From the NCBI GenBank assembly GCA_039024635.1, contig JBCCQA010000010.1:1-64000 (forward strand): 64,000 nucleotides of DNA, read 5' to 3'. The notes beneath the pieces are model-generated. The model was given only the letters and a program-made list of their open reading frames with translations, did not search any database and was not told where the DNA came from. Source of the DNA: Kuafuiihalomonas sp039024635 (lineage in GTDB: Bacteria > Myxococcota > Kuafuiibacteriia > Kuafuiibacteriales > Kuafuiibacteriaceae). Position 1 is the stretch's first letter; each line of letters starts with the position of its first letter. This document shows, in pieces, positions 1-8,759 of the stretch. Position numbers and translations under genes: made by a program.

Positions 1-1
1 C

Positions 2-124
2 TGCACCAGCAGCTCGGATTTCTGGCGGGTGGCCGAGGTCGATTTCACCGCCCCGGGTGAGTGTTCCATTCGTACCGTCGACGACTACATCACCGGCCGG
101 CAGGCCTGCATCCCTGGCTTCTGA
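2..124 (+). CDS. C-terminal end of an unidentified protein (cut by window start)
   Basis: An open frame enters from the left edge in frame 2 and ends at TGA 122-124, giving the last 40 residues of a protein. The visible part is polar with three cysteines (one at the start, one in GECS, one in ACIPGF), which fits the end of a secreted or surface protein, but no family can be named. It converges with the minus-strand lipoprotein gene that ends 21 nt further on. Partial; function unknown. Confidence 0.5.
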   Translation, partial: CTSSSDFWRVAEVDFTAPGECSIRTVDDYITGRQACIPGF

Positions 125-145
125 GTCCGGCTGGACCTGTCGCGC

Positions 146-1162
146 TCACTGAAGGATCAGGGGAACAGCTTGACTGCTGGTCCCATCAGGCGGCGGATCG
201 ATGGTGTCGAGCACGTTGGGGACCGTCCAGTTCTGGGAGGTTCCCGTCACCAGGGTGATGGCGTAAGCGCCCGGCGGCGGAGGCGCAATGGGCTGGAGGC
301 TACCGTCGGGTCGAGTCCTGGCGCCAAAGGGCGGCACCCGGATCCTCAGGCTCGGGACGATGGCAAAGCCGTTGGTGGCGAGAGCTTGGGCAAAGCTGGA
401 GGTGTCGATGCTGGCCTCGATGAGGACGCCGACTTCGTCACCCTCCCCGACGCCGCTCAACAAGACGCGAGGGAGGGGATCGGGCTGGCCATCCATGTTT
501 CGGTCCTCGGCCGTGGCCTGAACGAAGAAGCCCGCGCACTCCGGTCGATGCTGGATGGGACCCCGCATTTGGGGGCTGGCCTGAAGGACGACGGCGGCGG
601 CGCTGGAGGTCGGAACGGGCAGTCCGGGCGGAGAAAAAACGAAGGCCGGCGGCTCCAAGGGGACGCTGCGGCCAAAGCTCAGGACGACGCCCGGCACCTC
701 TTCGCCCGCCATCACCTCCACCGGAATGAGGTCGCCGCTCGGGTCGACCCGTCCACCCAGCAGATCACCCCCCGTTGGCTGAGCCAACAGCCCAAGGCCC
801 GGGCTGAAGTTCCGGTCGACGTCGACGAAGCCACTGAGCAGGTAGCTCCCGGTCGGCAAGGATGGAATGGCAAAGCCAGCCGTGAAGATCGGCCCTGGTC
901 CTTGCAGCCAGGCCTCTTCCGGCACGACGCGGAAGACGACCGGCTCCCCCGTCCCGACGGGAGGCGGCGGATCGAGCGTGGAGAAGGCGGTCAGGATGAC
1001 GTCCCCGCCCAGGAGCGCACCGCAGGGTGATACAGCCTGGGGATCGTCCTGAATGAGGAGCTCTCCGCTGACCAGCCCGAGGTTGGGCTGAATCTCGACT
1101 ACGTCGACGTCTCCGCAGGCCACGGCGAACCCGGCCAGGGTGAGTAGCAGGCGCTTCATCAA
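146..1162 (-). CDS. Lipoprotein of unknown function, downstream of TonB receptor
   Basis: 338 residues beginning MMKRLLLTLAGF, with a short hydrophobic signal and a lipobox (AVAC followed by G), so it is probably exported and lipidated. The mature part is rich in Pro, Gly and beta-type segments, with no catalytic motif I recognise; the stretch FVDVDRNFSPG resembles the Asp-rich turns of Ig-like or carboxypeptidase-regulatory folds. Its ATG overlaps the stop of the TonB-dependent receptor gene by 4 nt (ATGA), so the two are translationally coupled and the lipoprotein is probably a surface or periplasmic partner of that receptor. The substrate is unknown. Confidence 0.75.
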   Translation of the reverse strand: MMKRLLLTLAGFAVACGDVDVVEIQPNLGLVSGELLIQDDPQAVSPCGALLGGDVILTAFSTLDPPPPVGTGEPVVFRVVPEEAWLQGPGPIFTAGFAIPSLPTGSYLLSGFVDVDRNFSPGLGLLAQPTGGDLLGGRVDPSGDLIPVEVMAGEEVPGVVLSFGRSVPLEPPAFVFSPPGLPVPTSSAAAVVLQASPQMRGPIQHRPECAGFFVQATAEDRNMDGQPDPLPRVLLSGVGEGDEVGVLIEASIDTSSFAQALATNGFAIVPSLRIRVPPFGARTRPDGSLQPIAPPPPGAYAITLVTGTSQNWTVPNVLDTIDPPPDGTSSQAVPLILQ

Positions 1163-4017
1163 AATCTCCCGATCAACTCGCCGGCGACCCGTATCTCGCG
1201 GCGGTTGGCGAAGGGGTGCTCCCGCTCTCGGTTGTCCCCTACGTCCAGAAGGTTGGTCCCGGTGACGCCCAGTTCGAGGTCACCATCGAAGAACCGGTAG
1301 CCGACCCGTCCTAGCATGACCACAGAGCCGTCGACCGGGAGAGGCGTGCTGTCGAAACCGCTCGGGTCGTCAGGATCGAAGCGGGGCTCCACCCAGCGCT
1401 GACTCGAGGTGTAAGAGGCGGAAAGACCCAGATCGAGACCGGCTGGAAGTCGATACTGGCCCCATAGAGTACCTTTGTGCACGGGAGAATCCGTGAAGCG
1501 GTCGCCCGTCTCTTCGTCGAAAATATACTGCAAAGAATAGGTCAGGCCGAGATCGAGACCATCGACCGGGTACAAACGAAGGGCCAGTTCGGAGCCGAGC
1601 GCGATGAAGTCTTGCTCGCTGTTCACATAGGTGCTCTCGGCGAGTACGAAGGCGTCCAGGGTGGGGTCGACGATCGAGACCGGGCCGGTCGATTCCAGGG
1701 GCGTCTGAACGATCAGATTAGTGACCCGATTGAAGAAGGCGACCGCCTCCACATCGATGAAGTCGTTAATGAAGCGGTAGCCGAGGTCAATAGAGGCGAT
1801 TCGCTCCTCGTCGATGTCGTTGCCGTCGACACGTCCTCCCACCAAACGGATGGCGGCTCCAGGGTTGGGGGTCAAAGCCTCCAGAGCAATGTATGATTCG
1901 GCCAGGGTTGGCACGCGGAAGGCAGTACCGGCGGTGAGCCGAAATGCCTGCTGAGGCGTGGGCTTGAAAATGAAGGCCACTCGCGGCGAGGCCAGCGGCC
2001 CGATGAAGGGGTGGATATCGAGGCGAGCGCTGGCGATGATCGAGAACTTGTCGGACGGGCTGTAGGCGTCCTGAAAGAAGAGCGCGAAGTGGTTCTCGGT
2101 CTGAACGTCGTTCAGGTAGTTCCAGTCGATGTACTTGAAGCGGTACTCGGCCCCGATGATGAGTCGATGGGTTCCACCGAGTTCGAAGGTCGGACGATAA
2201 AGAGGCTCGATGCTCACGACGTCGGACTCGATGTTCCCGCTCAGGTTGTTTGTTCCCGTGGGGAAGAACTGAGGCTCAGTACGAACGCTCTGGCTCTGCC
2301 AGTAGGCGCGGAAGGAGAGCTGTTCATCGGTGTAGCCCGCTCGGACGTTGGAGACGATTCCGTCGACGGCCTGGTTCCTGAGGGATGAGACCCCGTAGAC
2401 CTCCGAGAAGCCGACCCGCGCGCCGGCTCCTGCATAGAACTTTCCCGAGCCGACAGTGTATTCGGCCTGTCCATCGGCCCGGGCGATCTCTCGTGACTCG
2501 TCCAGGTCGGAGAGATTAGAGGAGACGTCGGCGTCCTCGACGTCGAACTCGTTGTCGAACTTGTCGGCCCGCTCGTAGCCGCCGCTGATTCGAAAGCCGA
2601 TTGGACCTTTGACGTCGCCGAATTGAAATGCCGCTTCGACGCGCTCACCGTTGCCCGCCGCTGCATAGACGGTACCGCCCCGAATCTCGTTGGGGCTCTT
2701 GGTGATGATATTGATGATGCCGGTATAGGCGTAGGCACCGTAGATGGCCGAGCCGGGTCCCCGAACCACCTCCACCCGATCGATGTCCCGCAGATCGATG
2801 GAGAAGCCTCGCCAGAGGGTCAAGCCAAGGAAGTCCTGATAGGCCGTGCGTCCGTCGATGAGGACGAGGATCTTGTTCGCCACTCGACGGTTGAATCCAC
2901 GGACGGCGACGTTGAAGTCGGAGTAGGACATCGCCATCACGTCAACGCCAGGAACCCGCCGGAGGAGATCGGGCAGAGCCCGAGCCCCCGAAAGCCGAAT
3001 GTCCTCGGCCGTGAGGATGGTGACGGCGTTGGGCGCGTCGAGGGGCGACTCGGCCCGACGAGAGGCCGTGATGACGACATCTTCGTAGACCTCACCTGTC
3101 TTGCTCTCCAGTTCTTCAGCCGCCGCTGTCACCGACTGTCCCTCCAGCTCCGGCACAGCGGGCTCACCCGTCTCGGACTCGATGCTCGTCGCGGTCGAAG
3201 GCGGAGGCGCTGGAGGCGGGAGTCGGGCCGCCAAGGCGTCGGCCAGTCTGTCGGCCAGGCGGTCCAGCTCGGCTTCGCTCAGCTCCCTTGGCGGGGCAGG
3301 AACGGTCGAAGGCGTCGGAACTTCGAGCGGCGCGGGGGTTCGCGCCGCTGAACTTCGACGACCGGTCCGCGGAGGCGTGGACGGAACGGGCGCCAGCTGA
3401 ACGGAGGAAGGGGTCGAGGCCGCCCCCCGTTCCCGAGCCAGGGCGGCTCGAAGTGCCTCGACTCGGGCGCGAACCTCGTCCGCGTCTCGAGGTTCGGTTG
3501 CGAGGTAGCGCTCGAAGGCAGTGATTGCGCGCTGGGTAGAGCCCGCTTCCTCGTAGGCGCGCCCAAGATTGAATAGGATGGCGGGGTGGGGTCGCTGCTC
3601 GTAGGCCCGCTGAAGCAGTGCCGCGCCGTCGAGGGGACGGCCTCCGTCGATGGCTCTCATGGCCCGAGCGACCATGCGCCGAAGCGCGATCCTCTGCTTC
3701 AAGTCACGAATGACGCCTCGAACCTTCGCTGCATCTGGCGGGTCGAAGCTCAGGTAGCGCTCGAAGTAGCGGACTGCATCCCGCAGCTTTCCGGCCGAGG
3801 CATAGGCCTGGCCGATGTTGAAGAGCACGTTCGGGTGCGGCCGTATCTCATAGGCCTTCTCGAGCTGAGTGATGCCGGCCGAGAACTTGCCTTGGTCGAT
3901 GAGGGCCATGCCTCGCTGAAAGTAGCGCCGCGCGTCTGCTTTGGAGTCGGCGAAGGCTGGACGCGCCATCGTGATGACGAGGAGGGCACACAAGGCTCTC
4001 GAGAAACGCTTCTTCAT
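1159..4017 (-). CDS. TonB-dependent outer-membrane receptor with N-terminal TPR repeats
   Basis: 952 residues from the ATG at 4017, chosen because MKKRFSRALCALL followed by a hydrophobic run and ARPAFA is a normal signal peptide; an earlier in-frame start would put eight polar residues in front. After the signal come two tandem TPR-like units (about residues 24-95 and 100-190), each with FN(I/L)G and a YFERYL/AFERYL helix. A Pro/Ala-rich linker follows, then a plug domain (starting around EDVVITASRR, with VEVVRGPGSAIYG) and a long beta-barrel ending in GRF, a typical outer-membrane C-terminal Phe. Such receptors import siderophores, cobalamin, haem or metals using TonB energy; the ligand cannot be read here. 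A TPR domain on the periplasmic side is unusual. The gene follows the pseudokinase by 20 nt and overlaps the lipoprotein gene. Confidence 0.88.
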   Translation of the reverse strand: MKKRFSRALCALLVITMARPAFADSKADARRYFQRGMALIDQGKFSAGITQLEKAYEIRPHPNVLFNIGQAYASAGKLRDAVRYFERYLSFDPPDAAKVRGVIRDLKQRIALRRMVARAMRAIDGGRPLDGAALLQRAYEQRPHPAILFNLGRAYEEAGSTQRAITAFERYLATEPRDADEVRARVEALRAALARERGAASTPSSVQLAPVPSTPPRTGRRSSAARTPAPLEVPTPSTVPAPPRELSEAELDRLADRLADALAARLPPPAPPPSTATSIESETGEPAVPELEGQSVTAAAEELESKTGEVYEDVVITASRRAESPLDAPNAVTILTAEDIRLSGARALPDLLRRVPGVDVMAMSYSDFNVAVRGFNRRVANKILVLIDGRTAYQDFLGLTLWRGFSIDLRDIDRVEVVRGPGSAIYGAYAYTGIINIITKSPNEIRGGTVYAAAGNGERVEAAFQFGDVKGPIGFRISGGYERADKFDNEFDVEDADVSSNLSDLDESREIARADGQAEYTVGSGKFYAGAGARVGFSEVYGVSSLRNQAVDGIVSNVRAGYTDEQLSFRAYWQSQSVRTEPQFFPTGTNNLSGNIESDVVSIEPLYRPTFELGGTHRLIIGAEYRFKYIDWNYLNDVQTENHFALFFQDAYSPSDKFSIIASARLDIHPFIGPLASPRVAFIFKPTPQQAFRLTAGTAFRVPTLAESYIALEALTPNPGAAIRLVGGRVDGNDIDEERIASIDLGYRFINDFIDVEAVAFFNRVTNLIVQTPLESTGPVSIVDPTLDAFVLAESTYVNSEQDFIALGSELALRLYPVDGLDLGLTYSLQYIFDEETGDRFTDSPVHKGTLWGQYRLPAGLDLGLSASYTSSQRWVEPRFDPDDPSGFDSTPLPVDGSVVMLGRVGYRFFDGDLELGVTGTNLLDVGDNREREHPFANRREIRVAGELIGRF

Positions 4018-4037
4018 TTTTGCTCGGCCTCCCTCGC

Positions 4038-5477
4038 TCAATACGGATTGGACTTGTAGTCCTCGCCCAGGGCCTCGTCCTCTTTCTCATCCGCCGCGGG
4101 GCCCTGCTCGGGCTCGGGCTCCGGGTCGAGCTCGAACTCGACGATGCGGTCCTCCTTCAGGTCGAAACTCTGGATGGCCTCGAGAAATCCGTCCTTCCTG
4201 AGAATGAGCTGCACTTCCCCTTGGGCCGGAAGATCCAGGCGCAGAGGAGTGCTTCCTGCGCCCTCTCCGTCGATGAAGACCTCGGCCCCAGTGGGCCGGC
4301 TGGACACCTCCAGCGCGACCGTCACCGGTTTCGAAGGACCGAGGAGAAAGAAGCCGATGGCTCCGGCAAGGAAGGCCCCTGCCGCCAAGCCGATCCCAAG
4401 GAGACTTCGACGGGTCCGAGGTCGCTCAGCCGGAGCGAGAGCGGCCTCCTCCAGGGTGCCCGCAGAAGGAAAATCGCGGGTCGGTGCACTGGGGTGGATA
4501 CTGTCGGAACGCGTGATCTCGGAGACCGGGAGGGCCGCAGTGCGCACGCCGAGGTCCGCCGTCGCAGCTCGGCCGAGTACGTCCTTGAGTCTAATCATCA
4601 TGTCTGACATGGAGCCGACGCGATCGGTGGCGGCCTTGGCCAGACATCCGCGGATGGCATTCTCGAGACTGGGCGGCACGTGGATGCCAAGCTCTTCGAA
4701 GGTCGGGGGCGGCGTCTCCAACTGCTGCCTGACCATCTCTTCGGGCTCGTCAGGCGCGAATGGCGGTCGGCCAGCCAGCATCTCGAACAGCACGCAACCC
4801 AAGGAATACACGTCGACCCTTGGATCCAATGGTCCTGAGGTCAGCTGCTCGGGCGCGGCATAGGCAAGAAATCTAGATGAAGCTCCGAACTTTCGGACCG
4901 TCGCCGCATCGAAAGGGAAGATCCCAAACATCCCAAAGTCCGAGACTTTGACGAAGTCGCCCTCGTCGGCCCCATCGACCAAGAAGACGTTCGATGTATT
5001 CAGTCCGCGGTGGATGACGTTGCGGTAGTGAGCGTCCCGAAGGGACCGGGCGATTTGAAGGCCGATGACACTCGCCCGTTCCCAGTCGAGGGGCGCCTCT
5101 CGGTCGATGATGGAGGAGAGTGAGCGGCCTTGGATGAGCTCCATGGCCACGAAGAGCTCTCGCTTCTCTGATGCTCCGTAGTCGATGAGGGTGACCGTAT
5201 GAGGATGAGACAGACGAGCACTCTTGGCGATCAGCACGCCAAATCGTCGGACGATGTTCTCATCCAGCTCGTGGAGTTCGTTGTGGATCAGCTTGAGGGC
5301 GACCGGACGGTTCATCGGGAACTGGGTCGCGCGATAGACCCGCCCCGTTCGTCCCGCCCCCAGAAGAGCCTCCAGCCGGAAGCGGCCTTGAATGACGCTT
5401 CCTATCCGAGGATCGGGATCGAACATGGGCTCGTCGTCGGGGGAGAAGACACCACCAGAAGCCTGGTCCCCCGTCAT
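4038..5477 (-). CDS. Ser/Thr protein kinase-like protein (probable pseudokinase) with TM helix and PEGA domain
   Basis: 479 residues. The kinase fold occupies about residues 31-300: glycine loop LGAGRTGRVY (39-48), VALK lysine 62, DFG at 180-182 and the APE-like AAPEQ. The catalytic loop reads HRGLNTSN (156-163) instead of HRDLKPSN, so both the catalytic Asp and the catalytic-loop Lys are gone. The helix-C Glu also appears to be replaced (RRFGVLIAKSARL). Mg/ATP-binding residues N163 and D180 remain. A single TM helix (about residues 365-390) is followed by a PEGA domain (SSRPTGAEVFIDG) on the outer side. It probably acts as an ATP-sensing or scaffolding membrane protein rather than an active kinase. 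It lies directly upstream of the TPR-TonB receptor. Confidence 0.85.
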   Translation of the reverse strand: MTGDQASGGVFSPDDEPMFDPDPRIGSVIQGRFRLEALLGAGRTGRVYRATQFPMNRPVALKLIHNELHELDENIVRRFGVLIAKSARLSHPHTVTLIDYGASEKRELFVAMELIQGRSLSSIIDREAPLDWERASVIGLQIARSLRDAHYRNVIHRGLNTSNVFLVDGADEGDFVKVSDFGMFGIFPFDAATVRKFGASSRFLAYAAPEQLTSGPLDPRVDVYSLGCVLFEMLAGRPPFAPDEPEEMVRQQLETPPPTFEELGIHVPPSLENAIRGCLAKAATDRVGSMSDMMIRLKDVLGRAATADLGVRTAALPVSEITRSDSIHPSAPTRDFPSAGTLEEAALAPAERPRTRRSLLGIGLAAGAFLAGAIGFFLLGPSKPVTVALEVSSRPTGAEVFIDGEGAGSTPLRLDLPAQGEVQLILRKDGFLEAIQSFDLKEDRIVEFELDPEPEPEQGPAADEKEDEALGEDYKSNPY

Positions 5478-5515
5478 CCCTCGCTCATACCCCAGCTCGA
5501 AGGGGAGTTCATGGT

Positions 5516-6067
5516 TCAGAGCGAGAAATTCGCGTCCTCAGTTCGAGGGGTGGGATCGTGTACGTCTTCCTGCCATCGGGTCGGAAGGTCATGGAAACAG
5601 CCCTCCATGAATCGGCGCATCCCATCCATCTGTGCACGGGTAATCGACTGGCCCATGAAGCCGGAGAGATAGAGCAAAAGGGCCAAGACTCCGCAGATGG
5701 GGAGGGACCAGAGCATGGTCGGAGGCAAGCCGGCCAACCACTGAGACAGTCCGAAGAATCCAAGACCGGTGGCCGTGAAGGCAAGGGAGCCGAAGGCCGC
5801 CATGTAGCCCGTCCAAAACCCCGGATGAGGTGCGAAGCGCCCCGACACTAGAGTCTCTGGTCCGCGCTCCTTCGCTTCAAAAGATAGCCAGGGCGACCAT
5901 ACATGCCGGTCTTTTCTCTTCACGACGAGCTGTCCATGCAGCCCCGTGACGTGACCAGAGAAACGTCGACCTCGCTCTTCGTCGAAGCACTGGCTCAATC
6001 GCGCCATCACCTCTTTGGGCCCCATGGGAACCAAGAGATCGAAGTGCGGACGAAGATGGGGACGCAT
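5516..6067 (-). CDS. Two-TM hypothetical protein downstream of ccoS
   Basis: 183 residues from the ATG at 6067; upstream in-frame codons belong to the opposite-frame shadow of ccoS. The N-terminal half (about 1-85) is soluble, starting MRPHLRPHFDLL. Two hydrophobic segments follow (about 92-118 and 125-147), then an Arg/Asp-rich tail. The soluble part could be a small alpha/beta sensor-like domain, but no family is recognised. It starts 7 nt after the ccoS stop and ends 38 nt before the pseudokinase start, so it is probably co-transcribed with the cbb3 assembly genes and may link them to the downstream receptor genes. Function unknown. Confidence 0.65.
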   Translation of the reverse strand: MRPHLRPHFDLLVPMGPKEVMARLSQCFDEERGRRFSGHVTGLHGQLVVKRKDRHVWSPWLSFEAKERGPETLVSGRFAPHPGFWTGYMAAFGSLAFTATGLGFFGLSQWLAGLPPTMLWSLPICGVLALLLYLSGFMGQSITRAQMDGMRRFMEGCFHDLPTRWQEDVHDPTPRTEDANFSL

Positions 6068-6074
6068 GGCGCTC

Positions 6075-6359
6075 TCAGATTTCGCCGCGACCTTTGACGG
6101 GAGGCTCTTGCGTCGGAGCAGCGCTCTGGGACGCCTCGTATCGGGCCCGAAGTGCTGACGGGTGGACCACGACGGCGTCATCTTCAGACGCCTCGAGCTG
6201 GCGAATGCCCGACGGCAGATCGCCGCCATCGTGCAGCATGCGCATGGGCGCCCCCTCCAAGTCATCGAATTGCCCCCCTCGCACGCTCCACACGAAGGCC
6301 CATACGCCCGCGGCGGCAATGAGTAGGGAGAGAGGGAGGACGACGAAGAGGACCGACAT
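6075..6359 (-). CDS. ccoS: cbb3-type oxidase assembly protein CcoS
   Basis: 94 residues. The N-terminus is a single TM helix (SVLFVVLPLSLLIAAAGVWAF) followed by the family-typical stretch GGQFDDLEGAPMRML. CcoS is needed to insert cofactors (haem b and Cu) into CcoN of cbb3 oxidases. It begins 3 nt after the ccoI stop, the usual ccoI-ccoS pairing. The C-terminal tail of about 45 residues is longer than in many CcoS proteins and has no clear motif. Confidence 0.9.
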   Translation of the reverse strand: MSVLFVVLPLSLLIAAAGVWAFVWSVRGGQFDDLEGAPMRMLHDGGDLPSGIRQLEASEDDAVVVHPSALRARYEASQSAAPTQEPPVKGRGEI

Positions 6360-6362
6360 GAC

Positions 6363-8759
6363 TTACTCCTTGGCAGGCCTCCCAAAACGGAAGCCAAAAG
6401 CGTGGCTGACCACGACGAGAGAGCTCAGAGGCATGAGCACGGCCGCTACCAGAGGATTGAGTTGGCCGGATATGGCCAGTGCGGCGCCGCACAGATTGTA
6501 GCAGAGCGAGAAGACGATCGCGTTGCGAATGGTCCGTCGGGTACGGCGCGCGCCATCGATGAGGTCGAGCAGAGCGCCGACGCCGGGACGCTGCAGGAAG
6601 ACGTCGGCGGCAGACAGACAGGTCTCGGCGCCCCCATGGACCGCTACCCCGACCGCCGCGGCCGAAAGCGCGGCCGCATCGTTCACACCATCCCCGACCA
6701 TAATGCTCTCCGGGTGGCGACGTACGAATTCCAGCTTGTCTTCGGGGCTCAAACCCCCGCGACAGTCCTCGGCAGCAAAGCCGAGGCTGGAACCAACCGC
6801 GTGCACCACCCTGGGATCATCGCCCGACAGAATGATGGGCTGGAAGCCGGCTTGGACGAGTTCGGTCAGGCTCTGCTTGGCTTCGGGCCGGATGCGGTCG
6901 GAGACCCCCATTCGAGCTACGATTCGGCCATCGACGGCGACCCAAACCGGCGTCATCCAGGCCGGGGTCTCGCCCACTTCGCCCAAGCCGTGTTCCCGAA
7001 CGAAATCCGGTCGCCCCACGACGACCTCCTGCCCCTCCACCTTGGCGCAAACACCGCGACCCGGGAGCTCTTCGACGCGGCTCGGCGCTGGGGCTTCGGG
7101 GGCCAGAGCCCGGAGCGCGCGGCCTATGGGGTGGCTCGTCTCGGCTTCGGCCGCGGCGGCGAGGGGACGAACCCACTCCGGTCCATCGAAGAAGGCCACC
7201 TCCATTCGCGCCTCAGTCAGGGTCCCCGTCTTGTCGAAGAATATCGGCACCTCCCGCAAAGCGCCCAATCGCTCCAGTGCCTCGCCGGAGCGCACCAGGA
7301 TGCCTCTCCGCGCTGCCTTGCCTACCGCGGCGGTGATGGACAGCGGTGTGGCCAGTCCAAGGGCGCAGGGACAGCTCACGATGAGAAGTGCGACCGCATG
7401 GTCGAGGGCGGCAGCAGGATCAAGCTGGTGCCAGTAAAGATAGGTTCCCGCCGCAAGGAGCAGGACGACGCCCACGAAGACACCGGCCACGCGGTCGGCC
7501 AACTGGACGATGGGCGCCCGCATCCGCCCCGCATCCGCGATCAGTCGAGCCACCTTGCCCACCCGGGAACGTTCGATGCTCCGACGAACGCGCACCACGA
7601 GCTCGGACTGCTGGTTGATGGAGCCGCCAAAGACCTCGGCGCCCGGCTCGACGGCCACGGGCACGGACTCTCCGGTCAGCCAGGCTAGGTCGACGGTGGA
7701 CCGACCACGCTCGACGACGCCATCGGCGGGAATCCTCTCATCAGGCTGTACTTGCACTCGATCGCCAGGACGAACGGCCTCCATGGCCACTCGCCGCACT
7801 CGGCCGTCGGCTTCGAGGCGGGTGGCGAAGGCCGGCGCGAGTGTGTGAAGAAGCTCCGAGCTTTCGGCCGCCCGTCGCTGCTGCCAGGTCTGCAGCAGCC
7901 GCCCCAAGAGAAGAAGGAAGATGAGCGCGGCCACGGAGTCGAAGTAGACCTCGCCCTGACCTCGGAGGGCGTTGTAGGCACCACTAAGGAACCCAGCTCC
8001 GATCCCGATGGAGATCGGCAGGTCCATGTGGAGGACGCCCATGCGCAGCCCCGACGCCGCGCCCCGGAAGAAAGGCGCCGCCGAGTAAAGGACGGCGGGG
8101 AGGGTCGCCACCAAGCTCAAGACTCGGAAGAGCTGACGGTGCTCTTCTGCCATGCCGAAGGCCCATCCACCGTACAGCGCGGCCGCCATCAGCATGACGT
8201 TGCCGGCCACGGCGCCGGCGACCCCGAGACGGATCAGGAGTCGTCGCTCTTCTTTTCTCCGTTCGTCGCTGCCCTCGACGATCGGATGAGGTTGATAACC
8301 CAAGCTGCCCAGTCGAGCCGCTATTCGTCCTAGGGAGGTCTGCCGCGGGTCCCAGATCAGGGACAGTCGACGCCGGGCAAAAGCGAGACGGGCCTCCCCA
8401 ACCCCTTCCTCATGCTGAAGGCTCTTCTCGATCAGCCACAGACAAGCGCTGCAATGGACCCCCTCCACGAAGAGGCTGGTTTGACGCAAGCCATCCGGAC
8501 GCTCTTCGACATGGAGTTCGGTGAAGGTCTGGTCATCGAATTCCTCTAAGCCGCGGGGTTCGGCGGCTGGGCGGCCCGGCAGGGCGTCTCGTAAGCCATA
8601 GTAGGCGCCAAGTCCGCTCCCCGTGATGAGCCCGTGGACGGTCTCGCACCCGGTGCAGCAGAACTGATGCTCGGAGTCCTGTCGCAACAGGCCCTTCGGG
8701 ACCGGGAGCCCGCAGTGGGTACAATCAGTCCGAAGGTGAAGGGCCTCAGTGGCAGTCAT
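6363..8759 (-). CDS. ccoI: Copper-transporting P1B-type ATPase for cbb3 oxidase biogenesis (CcoI/FixI)
   Basis: 798 residues from the ATG at 8759, which overlaps the end of the SafE-like gene by 14 nt. The N-terminus has the CcoI-type cysteine cluster CTHCG with CCTGC, then a heavy-metal-associated domain with CSAC. The ATPase core shows the Cu-site CPC motif (SCPCALGLATPL), phosphorylation motif DKTGTLTEA and hinge GDGVNDAAAL, with about eight TM helices. CcoI pumps Cu out of the cytoplasm for delivery to the binuclear centre of CcoN. Its place between ccoH/SafE and ccoS supports this over a general copper-detoxification CopA. Confidence 0.93.
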   Translation of the reverse strand: MTATEALHLRTDCTHCGLPVPKGLLRQDSEHQFCCTGCETVHGLITGSGLGAYYGLRDALPGRPAAEPRGLEEFDDQTFTELHVEERPDGLRQTSLFVEGVHCSACLWLIEKSLQHEEGVGEARLAFARRRLSLIWDPRQTSLGRIAARLGSLGYQPHPIVEGSDERRKEERRLLIRLGVAGAVAGNVMLMAAALYGGWAFGMAEEHRQLFRVLSLVATLPAVLYSAAPFFRGAASGLRMGVLHMDLPISIGIGAGFLSGAYNALRGQGEVYFDSVAALIFLLLLGRLLQTWQQRRAAESSELLHTLAPAFATRLEADGRVRRVAMEAVRPGDRVQVQPDERIPADGVVERGRSTVDLAWLTGESVPVAVEPGAEVFGGSINQQSELVVRVRRSIERSRVGKVARLIADAGRMRAPIVQLADRVAGVFVGVVLLLAAGTYLYWHQLDPAAALDHAVALLIVSCPCALGLATPLSITAAVGKAARRGILVRSGEALERLGALREVPIFFDKTGTLTEARMEVAFFDGPEWVRPLAAAAEAETSHPIGRALRALAPEAPAPSRVEELPGRGVCAKVEGQEVVVGRPDFVREHGLGEVGETPAWMTPVWVAVDGRIVARMGVSDRIRPEAKQSLTELVQAGFQPIILSGDDPRVVHAVGSSLGFAAEDCRGGLSPEDKLEFVRRHPESIMVGDGVNDAAALSAAAVGVAVHGGAETCLSAADVFLQRPGVGALLDLIDGARRTRRTIRNAIVFSLCYNLCGAALAISGQLNPLVAAVLMPLSSLVVVSHAFGFRFGRPAKE

